This document shows, one piece after another, positions 1 to 8,132 of a stretch of DNA of 64,000 bases. The notes below the pieces were generated by a model. The model was not told where the DNA came from, ran no database searches, and saw nothing but the letters and a program-made list of their open reading frames with translations. A program made the position numbers and the translations under genes. Each line of letters starts with the position of its first letter. The stretch's first letter is position 1. Source of the DNA: Actinokineospora auranticolor (GTDB taxonomy: Bacteria; Actinomycetota; Actinomycetes; Mycobacteriales; Pseudonocardiaceae); assembly GCF_002934265.1 (NCBI RefSeq), contig NZ_PTIX01000025.1, positions 1 through 64,000 on the forward strand, in the 5' to 3' direction.

Positions 1-190
1 CCGCCAACACACCCAACGAGATCCGATCGGTCAACCGAACAGCCGACGAATCAACGACACCACCACGAACCTGCACCACGCGAGCCACCCGAAAATAATA
101 GCAGCTTCTTGCTTAAGTTAGTGGCATTGCCCCTCCGGCCTCTACTGGAAAACCGTCACGGTCACCGAGAAGGTCGCCCACACCACGTTC

Positions 191-1456
191 GTGTGGACGA
201 TGTTCTTCATCGGCCTCTTCGTGCCGATGATGCAACTCGTCGCGGTCGTCTACTGGACCGTCCAGGTCTACGTCTACCGCATCTGGATCGAACCGCCCTG
301 GGACGGCGGCGGCGGCGTGAACAAGGCCGACGCCGTCAAGGAATCCGGCATGAGCGTCCAGGAATACGAGGACGCCAAAAAACTCGCCGCCGACAAACGC
401 GGCTGGGTCGACGTCGCCATCCAGATCGCAGGCGACACCCTCCAGGAAATGATCGGCATCAAGGGCATCGTCGACAGCTGCGTCAAGGACTTCAACATCC
501 TCGAATGCGGCTACGAGATCGTCTCCGCCCTCCCCTGGACCAAAATCTTCAAAGCGGGCAAGATCGTCGACAAGATCATCGACGCCATCCGCAACGCCAA
601 AGACTGGCTCCGCCGCCGAGACAAAGCCATGGGTGACCTCCGCCGTGTCGAGGAAGCCGAACGCAGACTCGCTTCCCTGAGCGGCTGTAACAGTTTCACA
701 CCCGGCACCTTGGTACTGTTGGCCGACGGCAGCGCCAGACCGATCGAACAACTGAAACTCGGCGATCAAGTCCTGGCCACGAACCCCGAGACCGGAGAAA
801 CGACGCCTCAGGCAGTCGTCGGGACGATCGCCGGACAAGGGGATAAGCGCCTCGTCGACATCACAATGTCCAACGGCGCCACCATCTCCGCCACCGATGG
901 ACATCCGTTCTGGCTAGCCGACTCGGCGCGATGGAGCATCGCTGCGGAACTTCGGGCCGGTTCTCAGGTCCTCGAAACCGATGGCCGCACCGCCACTGTC
1001 ATCAAGGTCGACCATCGGTACGCCGCACAGCGCGCACACAACCTCACCGTCGACACCTTCCACACCTACTATGTCGTCGCGGGAGGCATTTCGGCGCTTG
1101 TGCACAACTGCCCCACCGGGGGCACTGGCACAGGACCCGCGGATGATGCCATCCGCGCTATCGGCCCGTGGACGAAGAGGGATATCCAGGGCGCGGCTCA
1201 TGGATTTGCTCCGAAGCGACTGGGAAACAATATCGAACTGCACCATGCCGATCAAATGCCAGGGTCGGCGATCCACGAACTCGATCGCCAAGTACACCGT
1301 GGAAAGGGAACCAACCTTCACCGTAACAAGAGCAACCAAGGCGTGACCGCAGAAATGCGAGTAGAGGATCGCCAGTTGCACTGGTGGTACAGGTCGCAAG
1401 AACAAGGATGGGGCAGCCTCCCCACACAAACATGGTACGATAATCTTCCCAAGTAG
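191..1456 (+). CDS. HINT-domain polymorphic toxin tip with LHH nuclease, 5'-truncated
   Basis: This is the C-terminal part of a polymorphic toxin. A hydrophobic segment (residues ~4-33) is followed by a helical linker. A HINT/intein-like processing domain runs from Cys166 (CNSFTPGT, then TDGHPFW) to the terminal VHNC near residue 306. The last ~105 residues carry an ELHH motif and a His/Asn-rich tail, typical of LHH nucleases of the HNH/Endo VII group. HINT domains release the tip by autoproteolysis. The frame is open back to base 122 but has no start codon there, and GTG 191 lacks a convincing ribosome site, so this is probably an orphan cassette cut from a longer RHS-type gene. A SUKH gene follows after 19 bases, the expected immunity partner. 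I am sure of HINT, fairly sure of LHH and unsure of the start. Confidence 0.75.
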   Translation: MWTMFFIGLFVPMMQLVAVVYWTVQVYVYRIWIEPPWDGGGGVNKADAVKESGMSVQEYEDAKKLAADKRGWVDVAIQIAGDTLQEMIGIKGIVDSCVKDFNILECGYEIVSALPWTKIFKAGKIVDKIIDAIRNAKDWLRRRDKAMGDLRRVEEAERRLASLSGCNSFTPGTLVLLADGSARPIEQLKLGDQVLATNPETGETTPQAVVGTIAGQGDKRLVDITMSNGATISATDGHPFWLADSARWSIAAELRAGSQVLETDGRTATVIKVDHRYAAQRAHNLTVDTFHTYYVVAGGISALVHNCPTGGTGTGPADDAIRAIGPWTKRDIQGAAHGFAPKRLGNNIELHHADQMPGSAIHELDRQVHRGKGTNLHRNKSNQGVTAEMRVEDRQLHWWYRSQEQGWGSLPTQTWYDNLPK

Positions 1457-1475
1457 TCGGATATATCGCTAGCGT

Positions 1476-1940
1476 GTGGAGCAGGGCGTGGAACTGGCAG
1501 AACTTGAAGCACAGATCGATCAAGCGATTGAGGCGCACAGGCGAAACGACCCCTCCTCCGACTACAGCTTGTTCGAACTAACACCAACTACCGAGAGTGA
1601 AATCAAAGAGATCGAAGAAACTCTCGGGGTTGAGCTTCCCGCAAAGTATCGGGAGTTCATGATTCGACACGGCGGCGGCAGATTCGGATATCTAGAACTA
1701 GTGCCCGTCAAATCCGAGCACGTTCATGACGACAACCTATTGTCGGTAAATACCGGCGAGTTCCAGATTCCGGACTTCATCGCCGTCGCCCCCGTAGGAA
1801 CTGGGGACTGGTGGGGATTCCCAGTAGTTGCTGGTACCTGTCAGTGTCATATTGCTTTTTGGAACCACGACGACGGTAGTGTTCAGTCAACCTCAACGGA
1901 CTTCTACGAGTTTCTATCCAAACAAGGAACTCGGCCGTAA
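1476..1940 (+). CDS. SMI1/KNR4 (SUKH) family immunity protein
   Basis: This 154-residue acidic protein has the SUKH core: a helix with spaced acidic residues, then the signature ELPAKYREFMIRHGGG, then the beta-rich half with GDWWGFPV. SUKH proteins bind and neutralise nuclease toxins. It follows the HINT-LHH gene by 19 bases on the same strand, so it is the likely antidote. GTG 1476 gives the longest form; GTG 1488 would remove four residues. AT content is higher here than in the chromosomal genes, as is usual for immunity genes carried on toxin cassettes. Confidence 0.85.
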   Translation: MEQGVELAELEAQIDQAIEAHRRNDPSSDYSLFELTPTTESEIKEIEETLGVELPAKYREFMIRHGGGRFGYLELVPVKSEHVHDDNLLSVNTGEFQIPDFIAVAPVGTGDWWGFPVVAGTCQCHIAFWNHDDGSVQSTSTDFYEFLSKQGTRP

Positions 1941-2062
1941 TCGCCGACAACGAGGTTGACGTCTCCCCAAAAGAGTAGAACGTTGCAACAACTTCTGGTC
2001 GACATGATTAAACGGGGCAACCCAGGGGTCGGCACGCAGAAGTTCATGCTGCTCGCGCGCCC

Positions 2063-2097
2063 GCGGAGGTGGCGAAGTTGACCATTGCCACCTCCGC
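2063..2097. terminator. 11-bp perfect hairpin after the immunity gene
   Basis: Perfect inverted repeat GCGGAGGTGGC (2063-2073) and GCCACCTCCGC (2087-2097) with a 13-base loop, about 120 bases after the SUKH stop. There is no T-run, so it would be an actinobacterial U-less terminator or part of mobile-element debris. Confidence 0.4.
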
Positions 2098-2155
2098 AGG
2101 TGTCGATAGTGACATCTCGCGCAAACGGGTTTGGGTGGTCCAACGCGTCCCATGA

Positions 2156-2284
2156 GGAGCGAAGCTGGAGAGTTGTGCCTACTTGACCGACCGTCAAGTG
2201 CGTTCAACCTGCGTGAACCACTCCCCCACACGCAGCGGATTCTCTGTCTCCGCTGGTCAGGGCCACGTTCGGCCGCCACTGAGG
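2156..2284 (+). repeat. dispersed repeat copy R1, left of the RHS cassette
   Basis: About 130 bases that recur at 5621-5749 (R2) and in part at 5750-5840 (R3). The best-conserved block is GGTCAGGGCCACGTTCGGCC, present exactly in R1 and R2 and followed in both by GCCACTG. The two copies are in the same orientation and bracket the YbaB-like/EspC-like/RHS cassette. Confidence 0.75.
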
Positions 2285-2600
2285 GCCAAGGAGACGCGTC
2301 TTCCCGCGAAGACAAGTGGTCATCTATTTGACCAGCAGCGTCATACTGAGACACTGCGTTTACTGGCCATGCTTCCATGTACCGCTATCACGACTTTCGG
2401 CCGTCGACCACGAGTGGCGCTCGGTCGATGACGTCACCTCGCGCCAGGGGTGCGGGGTCAGCGCGCTACCGGGTGCGTTCACAACACCTGCGGGACCGGG
2501 ACATCGCAACGCCGATCCTGCGTCGTGGCGGAGGATGTCCGACGTTTGGTGTCAAGATGGGTCGGCGTACTTGGGTGGTTGCTTTCCTGAGGAGGATGCG

Positions 2601-3056
2601 GTGTCGGGTGATCCGGCCTCGGAGTTGTCGGCGGTCGAGGCGATGGTGGTCGACTGGGAGCATGCGGGCCAGGAGCGGTTGGCTCGTGTTCGGCAGGTCA
2701 CGGAGCGGGTGGCCGGGTTGAGTGTGACCGAGGAGTCCGGTCCGGTGCGGGTCACCGTGGATTCGCGTGGTTTGCCCTCTGACATCACGCTGGACGAGTC
2801 GGCCAAGGGGCGGTCGATGGTCGAGGTGTCGAGGTTGATCATGGCGACGTTGCGGCAGGCGCAGGCGCGGTTGCCCGAGTTGATGGAACGGGTCGCGGCG
2901 GAGGAGGGGCTGGCCGGAGACGGAGTGGTCAGTCACCTACTGGACACGGCGCGGGCAAGTTTCCCGGAGCCGGACACCGCGGAACCGGAGCCAGGCTCGC
3001 GGCGTCTGGAGGAAGACGACTTCGAGGGCAGGACAGTGTTCCGCCACGGGGACTGA
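2601..3056 (+). CDS. YbaB/EbfC-like protein of an RHS/type VII cassette
   Basis: A 151-residue acidic protein. The start is GTG 2601, just after GAGGAGG; the open frame extends further upstream but without a ribosome site. Residues ~25-110 have the YbaB/EbfC fold pattern: an N-terminal helix (LARVRQVTERVAGLSVTEES), a central beta segment (VRVTVDSRGLPSDITLDES) and a long second helix (EVSRLIMATLRQAQARLPEL). In actinobacteria such genes commonly precede EspC/WXG-like and RHS genes. EspC-like and RHS genes follow on the same strand within 15 bases. DNA binding is known for the family but is not shown here. Confidence 0.7.
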   Translation: MSGDPASELSAVEAMVVDWEHAGQERLARVRQVTERVAGLSVTEESGPVRVTVDSRGLPSDITLDESAKGRSMVEVSRLIMATLRQAQARLPELMERVAAEEGLAGDGVVSHLLDTARASFPEPDTAEPEPGSRRLEEDDFEGRTVFRHGD

Positions 3057-3070
3057 CAGGGGACAGGGCG

Positions 3071-3376
3071 ATGGCCGAGAACATGGACGTGGCTGCGGGC
3101 GAGTTGACTGGGCACGCGGGCAACCTTGGCGGGATTGAAGAGCGGCTGGGTACCGCGTTGTCCGCAGCCCGGCAGGTGAGCATGGACAACGACGCCTACG
3201 GAGTGCTGGGCAGGCCGTTCGCCTGGTTGCTGGACCCGTTCGAGTCACTGGGTGCCGACATGATCTCCGCCGGGATCGACACGCTCGGCAACGACATCGA
3301 CAACCTCAAGGGCGCCGCCACCGGCTATGGCACCACCGAGGACACCAATACCGCGATGTACGGCGGTGGAGCGTGA
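3071..3376 (+). CDS. EspC-like type VII secretion target protein
   Basis: A 101-residue protein beginning with a helix rich in small residues (VAAGELTGHAGNLGGIEERLGTALSAA). It resembles EspC/ESX-1-associated helical hairpin proteins. A WXG-type motif is not evident; the centre has FAWLLDPFESLG. It lies 14 bases after the YbaB-like gene, and its stop overlaps the RHS start by 4 bases (GTGA), so the three genes are translationally coupled. The likely role is as a secretion partner or chaperone for the RHS protein. The assignment rests on size, helix pattern and neighbourhood. Confidence 0.65.
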   Translation: MAENMDVAAGELTGHAGNLGGIEERLGTALSAARQVSMDNDAYGVLGRPFAWLLDPFESLGADMISAGIDTLGNDIDNLKGAATGYGTTEDTNTAMYGGGA

Positions 3377-5104
3377 GCAACCCCCTGGTCGCCGCCGTCA
3401 AGGACTCCACGACCGGGTACTCCGGTATCCCGATCGCGGAGGACGCCGTCTCGGCTTATCAGGGGATCTCCTCGGGTGACTGGGTCGAGGGCGGTATGGG
3501 TGCGGTGGCGTTCGGCATGGATGTCGCGGACACCGTGGCGAATCCATTCGGGGCGTTGTTCGCCGCGGGTGCGGGGTGGTTGATGGAGCACTTCGAGCCA
3601 CTGCGCCAGGCGCTGGACTGGCTCGCGGGCAAACCGGACGTGATCGCCTCCTATGGCCAGACCTGGGACAATGTCTCCCGGGAACTGGCTTCCATCCAGC
3701 AGGACCACGCCGATCTGGTCTCCCGTGACCTCACTGGCTGGCAAGGTGCCGCCGCTGATGCCTACCGTGCGCACGCCGCCGAGGTCTCCGACGCCTTGGC
3801 CTCGGCGTCCTCGGTCGCGGGCGGCCTGTCCACCGGTACCACGATCATGGGCGCGCTCGTCGCCGCGGTCCGCTCCGCTGTGCGTGATCTGATCGCCCGC
3901 TTGGTGGGCAACGCCGTCCAGTGGCTGCTGGAGGAGGCATTCACCCTCGGCTTGGCCACCCCGATCGTCGTCGGCCAGATCACCGTCGCCGTGTCGAACG
4001 CGATGACCAAGGTCAGCAAGCTCATCGCCAAGGTGACCGGCACGATCCGCAAGGTCACCCCGCTGCTGGAGAAACTCCGAACGCTGTTCGGCAAGATCGC
4101 CGACAAGCTCAAGAACCTCCGCCGCACCGGTCGCAACCACTCCCCCACCGCACACCGTACCGCCGCAACCAAGGGCGATGTTCCCTCGGCCCGTGGGGCG
4201 AACCCGCACTTGGACGATCCACGCGTGGCGTCCCGGTCGTCGGACCGGCCATTCTGCAAGGACGACCCGATCGACGTGGCCACCGGCGAGGTGGTGCTCA
4301 CCCACACCGACCTGTCGCTGCCCGGGGTGCTGCCGCTGGTGCTGGAGCGTCACCACCAGTCGAACTACCGCTCTGGCGAGTTGTTCGGTCCGTCCTGGTC
4401 ATCCACTTTGGACCAGCGGGTCGAGGTGACGGCTGACGCGGTGTGGTTGTTCACCGAGGACGGGAGGCGTCTGCGCTACCCGCGTGTCGCCGACGAGGTC
4501 GCGGAGCTACCGGAACACGGACCACGCATCCGCTTGATCCGCACCGACTCGGGATACCGCGCAGTCGACCTGCACACGGCGCGGACCTCGGTGTTCGTCA
4601 GAGTCGGAGCGGAATGGGAAGCGGGATCCAGGCTACCGCTCACACAGCTCCACCACCGGGCGGGCGCTTCCATCAGCATCGACCTACCTGATCGACCCGT
4701 TCGGGCTGTCCGGATGCGTCGACAACCGGGACTTCACCTCAAGGCAGGACGCACTCGACGCCGCGTACGACCGCGCCGGCATTCCACGCGGCACCGAACC
4801 GGACGCCACCTGGACCGTCGGCAACGACCCCACCAGGCGCGGCGAACCGGGATACCGGCACTCGGAAGACCAAGGCTCACACGGCAACTACCTGCAGTTC
4901 GAAACCGAGAACGGCTCCCGTGTCATCGCCGAACACACCGCCGACCCACGCGCCAAGGGCCCCCACTTCCACGCGGGCCAGCCCAAGGGCGATCCCTCGG
5001 CGAGCGGTGTCGACTTCGGCTGGGGCGACACACCGAACCGCGACCTCCCCCGGTACGGTCAAATCGGCGGGAAACACCACTACTTCTACCCCGAAGGCAC
5101 CTGA
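3373..5104 (+). pseudogene. RHS toxin gene with its repeat core deleted and frame broken
   Basis: Residues 1-240 are an alpha-helical N-terminal region typical of type VII-linked RHS proteins. From residue ~295 the RHS entry sequence follows (FCKDDPIDVATGEVVLTHTD, then FGPSWSSTLDQRV). The match stops at ISID near base 4681. The next bases encode, one frame over, the far end of an RHS protein (YLIDPFGLSGC) and a toxin tip ending at TGA 5102-5104. Thus the ~1,000-residue YD-repeat barrel is missing and the frame is shifted at the join. Read straight through, the original frame passes arginine-rich nonsense and enters the immunity gene, giving a 720-codon hybrid. The gene was probably inactivated by recombination or internal deletion. 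Confidence 0.75.
4682..5104 (+). pseudogene. RHS C-terminal toxin tip, stranded out of frame
   Basis: This frame has no start codon of its own. It begins at the conserved end of the RHS core (IDPFGLSGC) and runs ~130 residues. Features are an HFHAG segment, a GVDFGWGD segment and a terminal GKHHYFYP motif rich in His and Tyr, suggesting a catalytic nuclease- or RNase-like tip. I cannot name the family with confidence. Its stop overlaps the following immunity ATG by one base (TGATG). Confidence 0.65.
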
Positions 5105-5535
5105 TGACAACGCCGGAACAGACCCGCGGCGAACGCTTGGCAGCCGCGGGCTTGATCCTGCTCGGCGTCGTCGAACCAGCCGAGTTCACACCGCGCGCCG
5201 CCTGGGACAGCGTCGCGCGAGGCGACGAACCGACAGTGGCTGTTGACGAAGAGGAAGACCTCTCCGCAGTCACCGCTGCCTGGCTCACCCTGGCCAGGGC
5301 CAAGGGTCTCTTCGCGCCCGACGGGTCGTTCCTGCTGAGCACCACAGGTGATGAGAACCCACTCCCCTGGGCACACGTCCGCCCAGGGCCCGGCCCGCTG
5401 CGACTCGCCGAAACCCTGGTCGCGCACCCCGGCGAACCCGAGTTCGTCACCATGTCCCTTACAGGCGGCCACGTCTGCGGCGTCACCACCGAGGAATGGG
5501 CCTACTGGCTGCTCTGGCGCGACCTCACCCCGTAA
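5104..5535 (+). CDS. probable cognate immunity protein of the RHS tip
   Basis: A 143-residue acidic protein (an EEEDLS stretch; Trp-rich end EEWAYWLLWRDL). Family not recognised. The immunity assignment comes from position: it starts one base inside the toxin-tip stop codon, the classic RHS toxin/immunity arrangement. It is intact although the toxin is broken, consistent with retention as protection against kin. It happens to be in frame with the N-terminal RHS fragment, so readthrough could yield a fused product. Confidence 0.6.
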   Translation: MTTPEQTRGERLAAAGLILLGVVEPAEFTPRAAWDSVARGDEPTVAVDEEEDLSAVTAAWLTLARAKGLFAPDGSFLLSTTGDENPLPWAHVRPGPGPLRLAETLVAHPGEPEFVTMSLTGGHVCGVTTEEWAYWLLWRDLTP

Positions 5536-5620
5536 CCGCGCTCCACCCGCATTGCGCCTAGCAAGCCCCATGCCGTGTCGTCGGTAGCCATCTTTGTACG
5601 GCGAGCCCCGGGCAGGAGCA

Positions 5621-5749
5621 GGAGCGAGACTGGAGAGCCATGCCGACCTGACCGAGTGTCAGATGCGCTCAACGGAGGTCAACGGTTCCACCACACGCAG
5701 CGGGCTCTCTGTTTTCACTGGTCAGGGCCACGTTCGGCCGCCACTGGGG
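5621..5749 (+). repeat. dispersed repeat copy R2, right of the RHS cassette
   Basis: Direct repeat of 2156-2284. Shared blocks include GGAGCGA, CTGGAGAG, CACACGCAGCGG and a long exact block through the conserved GGTCAGGGCCACGTTCGGCC segment. It starts about 85 bases after the immunity gene. Confidence 0.75.
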
Positions 5750-5840
5750 TCAAGTGCGCTCAATCTGCGTCAACCACACCACCGTAGGCAGCGGGTTCTC
5801 TATTTTCGCTGGTCAGCTCCATGCTCGGCCGCCACTGGGG
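5750..5840 (+). repeat. dispersed repeat copy R3, partial and directly after R2
   Basis: The second half of the repeat is duplicated in tandem: TCAAGTGCGCTCAATCTGCG matches R1 (TCAAGTGCGTTCAACCTGCG), and the copy ends GGCCGCCACTGGGGG. It is more diverged than R1/R2 and abuts the tRNA-like remnant. Confidence 0.65.
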
Positions 5841-5876
5841 GTCGAGGGGTCGCAGGTTCGAAGCCTGTCAGCCCGA
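5841..5876 (+). other. tRNA 3'-end remnant, possible attachment site
   Basis: The segment contains a T-arm (GCAGG, loop TTCGAAG, CCTGT) followed by CAGCCCG and A, as at the 3' end of a tRNA. No matching 5' acceptor strand (CGGGCTG), D-arm or anticodon arm lies in the preceding 80 bases, so it is not a complete gene. Integrating elements of actinobacteria carry such 3' tRNA pieces at their att sites. Confidence 0.45.
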
Positions 5877-5883
5877 CGGTCGA

Positions 5884-5929
5884 AACAACGCCTCTCACCA
5901 GCGAGCTTTCGCAGGTGAGGGATGTTGTT
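5884..5929. other. interrupted inverted repeat beside the tRNA remnant
   Basis: AACAAC...CTCACC (5884-5899) pairs with GGTGAG...GTTGTT (5914-5929) around a 14-base loop. It could be an integrase arm or att-flanking structure, or a terminator. The rest of 5877-6015 shows no gene. Confidence 0.4.
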
Positions 5930-6015
5930 CTAGTTGCTGGTGTCGATCATGAATAGATCCACTCTGGACGGCCTTGGGGACTATCTAGGGACCACATCTC
6001 ACCGGGTCTCGCTAG

Positions 6016-6737
6016 GCGTGTCCTGTAATTCGTGATCGCAGTCAGAGGGTGATGGCGGCGATGGCGATTTCGGCCTGGTAGTAGGCGGCGCGTTTGGTGT
6101 AGCGGGTGGCCAGTCCGCGGAACTGCTTGAGTCGGTTGACGCAGCGTTCGACCACGTTGCGCTGCATGTAGCGTTCGGCGTCGAAGGCCGGTGGTCGTCT
6201 CCCTCGTGAGCCTAGGGCCGCGCGGTGGGCGATCTGGTCCTTGCGTTCGGGGCAGGTGAACGTGATCCGGCAGGTCCGCGTCGCGTCGCGGGTCGACTTG
6301 TGCGACACGATCACCGCATCGGGCCGGACGCGCGGGTGTCCCGGCTCGATGCGGGCGACGCGGATGCCGTCCAGCGGCACAAGCAGCTACGGGTTGTCAC
6401 CCGTCTGGCCGGGTGTGATCAGGATGCGCATCGGCAGACGGAGTCGTCCTTGGCGATCACCCAGTCTAGGATGCGCTGCCAGGTGCCGTCCGCGGTCCAC
6501 AGGCGCAGCCGCCCATGCGCGGTCTTCCACGGTCCGTACCGGTCGGGCAGGTCACGCCACGGGGCGCCGGTGCGCAGCCTCCACAGGATCGCGTTGAGCA
6601 CCTGCCGGTGATCGCGCCACCTACGGCCACGCCCGGACACCGGCAACAACGGCTCGATCGCCGCCCACGCGCGATCGGTCAACTCACCACGCACCAGAAC
6701 TACCAGCTCCCCTGATCACCGGCTTACAGGACACTGC
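6016..6737 (-). mobile_element. IS5-type insertion sequence remnant with both ends
   Basis: The ends are imperfect inverted repeats: GGCGTGTCCTGTAA on the left and, read inward on the minus strand, GGCAGTGTCCTGTAA on the right. CTAG directly flanks both ends (6012-6015 and 6738-6741), a plausible target duplication. At ~720 bases it is shorter than a normal IS of this kind because the middle of the transposase gene is lost. Confidence 0.75.
6042..6694 (-). pseudogene. IS5-family transposase, internally deleted
   Basis: The N-terminal part (6694-6419) has the family start LTDRAWAAIEPLLP, then GAPWRDLPDRYGPW and WQRILDWVIAKDD, ending in an early stop. The C-terminal part (6380-6042) has LDGIRV, a degenerate middle, then RNVVERCVNRLKQFRGLATR, the conserved DDE-type glutamate region. 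The segment between them, which should carry the first catalytic Asp and the GRSRGG stretch, is gone and the frames do not join. It cannot encode an active transposase. Confidence 0.8.
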
Positions 6738-6802
6738 CTAGACCACCCTCAACCGAAGCACGCGAGGTGCGTGCAGATGCGCGGACGGGTGTTCGCCCGC
6801 GT

Positions 6803-7452
6803 TCATGATCGACTGTGTGTCCGGGTGGATGTAGCGCTGGGTTGTGTCAGCGCTCCGGGCCTCGCGATCACCCACAAGACGTGAACCGGCACACCGGCAT
6901 CGGCCAACCACGTGATCCCGGTGAACAAGCTCGTCTCCGGATCGCGACCAAGCTCCGAGATTTCTCCATCAGGCTCGGTCTTCGACTCGGCCACCGAACT
7001 GCTGGTGATCCAGACCGTTCAGCACGGCCAAGGCCGCAGCGCGCACCCGGGATGTCGAGCATGCGGGCGGCGTACTGCGCGACCAAAGCTCCGGTCCAAG
7101 CCAGTCGTCGTGCTTGCCCAGCTTGTGCTCGAGCACCGCGCCCGCGAGGCCGAGCGCACGGTGTCGGGGTCGGTGGCAACCCGGTTCAGCAGGTCGTGCA
7201 CGGTCCCCACCCGGGTGCCCACCACGGTGATGGCGATGCGCCCGGCATCGGCTTTCATGCCGTCGGCACGAAGCATGGCGGCCAACGTGGCCAGTTGCTT
7301 GCCCCAACCCAGGGCAGGATGAGGGCGTCCGCGCCGGTTGGGCGGTCTCGCCTGCCGGTGGCAAGGCCAAGGCGATGTCGGATGTCGGCAACCGTCTCAG
7401 CGTTCGCCGACATCACTCGCAGGAAGCCGAACCCCCTGTTGCGGTTGGTCAC
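6803..7452 (-). pseudogene. frame-broken minus-strand gene remnant, family unknown
   Basis: Successive minus-strand frames give protein-like pieces that seem to run on: ADIRHRLGLATG and GADALILPWVGASNWPR (7452-7280), AAMLRADG then AITVVGTRVGTVHDLLNRV (7285-~7150), GLAGAVLEHKLGKHDDWLG (~7150-7080), and a tail with LFTGITWLADAGVPVHVLWV (~6930). At least three frame changes would be needed. I do not recognise the parent family. It may be part of the decayed mobile-element debris next to the IS. Confidence 0.35.
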
Positions 7453-7511
7453 CCTGAGCCGTCGACACCGCTGCTGCGACCGGCGATCTCCCGACTCCAG
7501 CGCGAGACCGC

Positions 7512-8048
7512 TCAGAAGGGTTCGAAGAACCTCTCTTCTCCAGCCAGGTCCCAGCCGAGGATGTTGCGCTTGTCTTTGCTACTCATCACCTCCAGGAGCG
7601 CAGTAGTAATAGTGTGTTCCGTAATTGTGTAGCCGCTCGCCAGATCCCTGTCCAAGTGCACGACGTGCCACTCATCGGGATCAGGGGACCTGGGAAGCCA
7701 CATCAACGCCCCGCCTGCGACGTCACCCCCGCACGGGATAACGCCCCCAGGCTCCGGAAACGGCGGGAAAGCACCCTCCTCTTCCCACAGAAATCGCGCA
7801 AGGGTCAGACTATTGTCGAACTCGAGCTTGAACCGATCCAGAAAATCTCGATCCTGGATCGGGTTCAAAAACCTGATGACACCTCGAAACAATCCCGAAG
7901 GGAATCGGCTCGCGAATTCCTTGAAGTCACCAGGAAACGGTGTTCCCAATCGGCGCTCGACTGTATCCCAGTCGAGCTTTGGAGAATAACTCCCCGACCA
8001 ATCTGCCAGTGTTGCAATTTGTTCGACAACCTTGCGCGAACCAGCCAC
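7512..8048 (-). CDS. SMI1/KNR4 (SUKH) family immunity protein
   Basis: 178 residues from GTG 8048, preceded by AGAGGAG. GTG 8084 would add 12 hydrophobic residues but lacks a ribosome site. The SUKH pattern is clear: WDTVERRLGTPFPGDFKEFASRFPSG, then the aromatic-rich beta half with GGDVAGGALMWLP and DEWHVVHLDRD. It lies 84 bases after an endonuclease-type toxin tip on the same strand and is its likely antidote. This is a second, distinct SUKH gene in the window; it is longer than the one at 1476 and dissimilar outside the signature. Confidence 0.85.
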   Translation of the reverse strand: MAGSRKVVEQIATLADWSGSYSPKLDWDTVERRLGTPFPGDFKEFASRFPSGLFRGVIRFLNPIQDRDFLDRFKLEFDNSLTLARFLWEEEGAFPPFPEPGGVIPCGGDVAGGALMWLPRSPDPDEWHVVHLDRDLASGYTITEHTITTALLEVMSSKDKRNILGWDLAGEERFFEPF

Positions 8049-8132
8049 CGAGACTCCTCTGCACAGGACCAAGAAGAGTACCACGTTGGGCAGACATCGT
8101 TACCCGCCCAACGTGGTACGGACGCCACAAAT

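Larger units (their letters stand above)
1941..2600. other. gene-free interval between toxin cassettes
   Basis: No intact gene is seen. The interval contains the hairpin at 2063-2097 and repeat copy R1 at 2156-2284. Short in-frame stretches on the plus strand (about 1980-2150) look like decayed coding sequence but match no family I can name. Confidence 0.5.

Noticed and set aside
5800-5876. complete tRNA gene
   Set aside because: Only the T-arm and 3' acceptor strand are present; no 5' acceptor strand, D-arm or anticodon stem can be folded.
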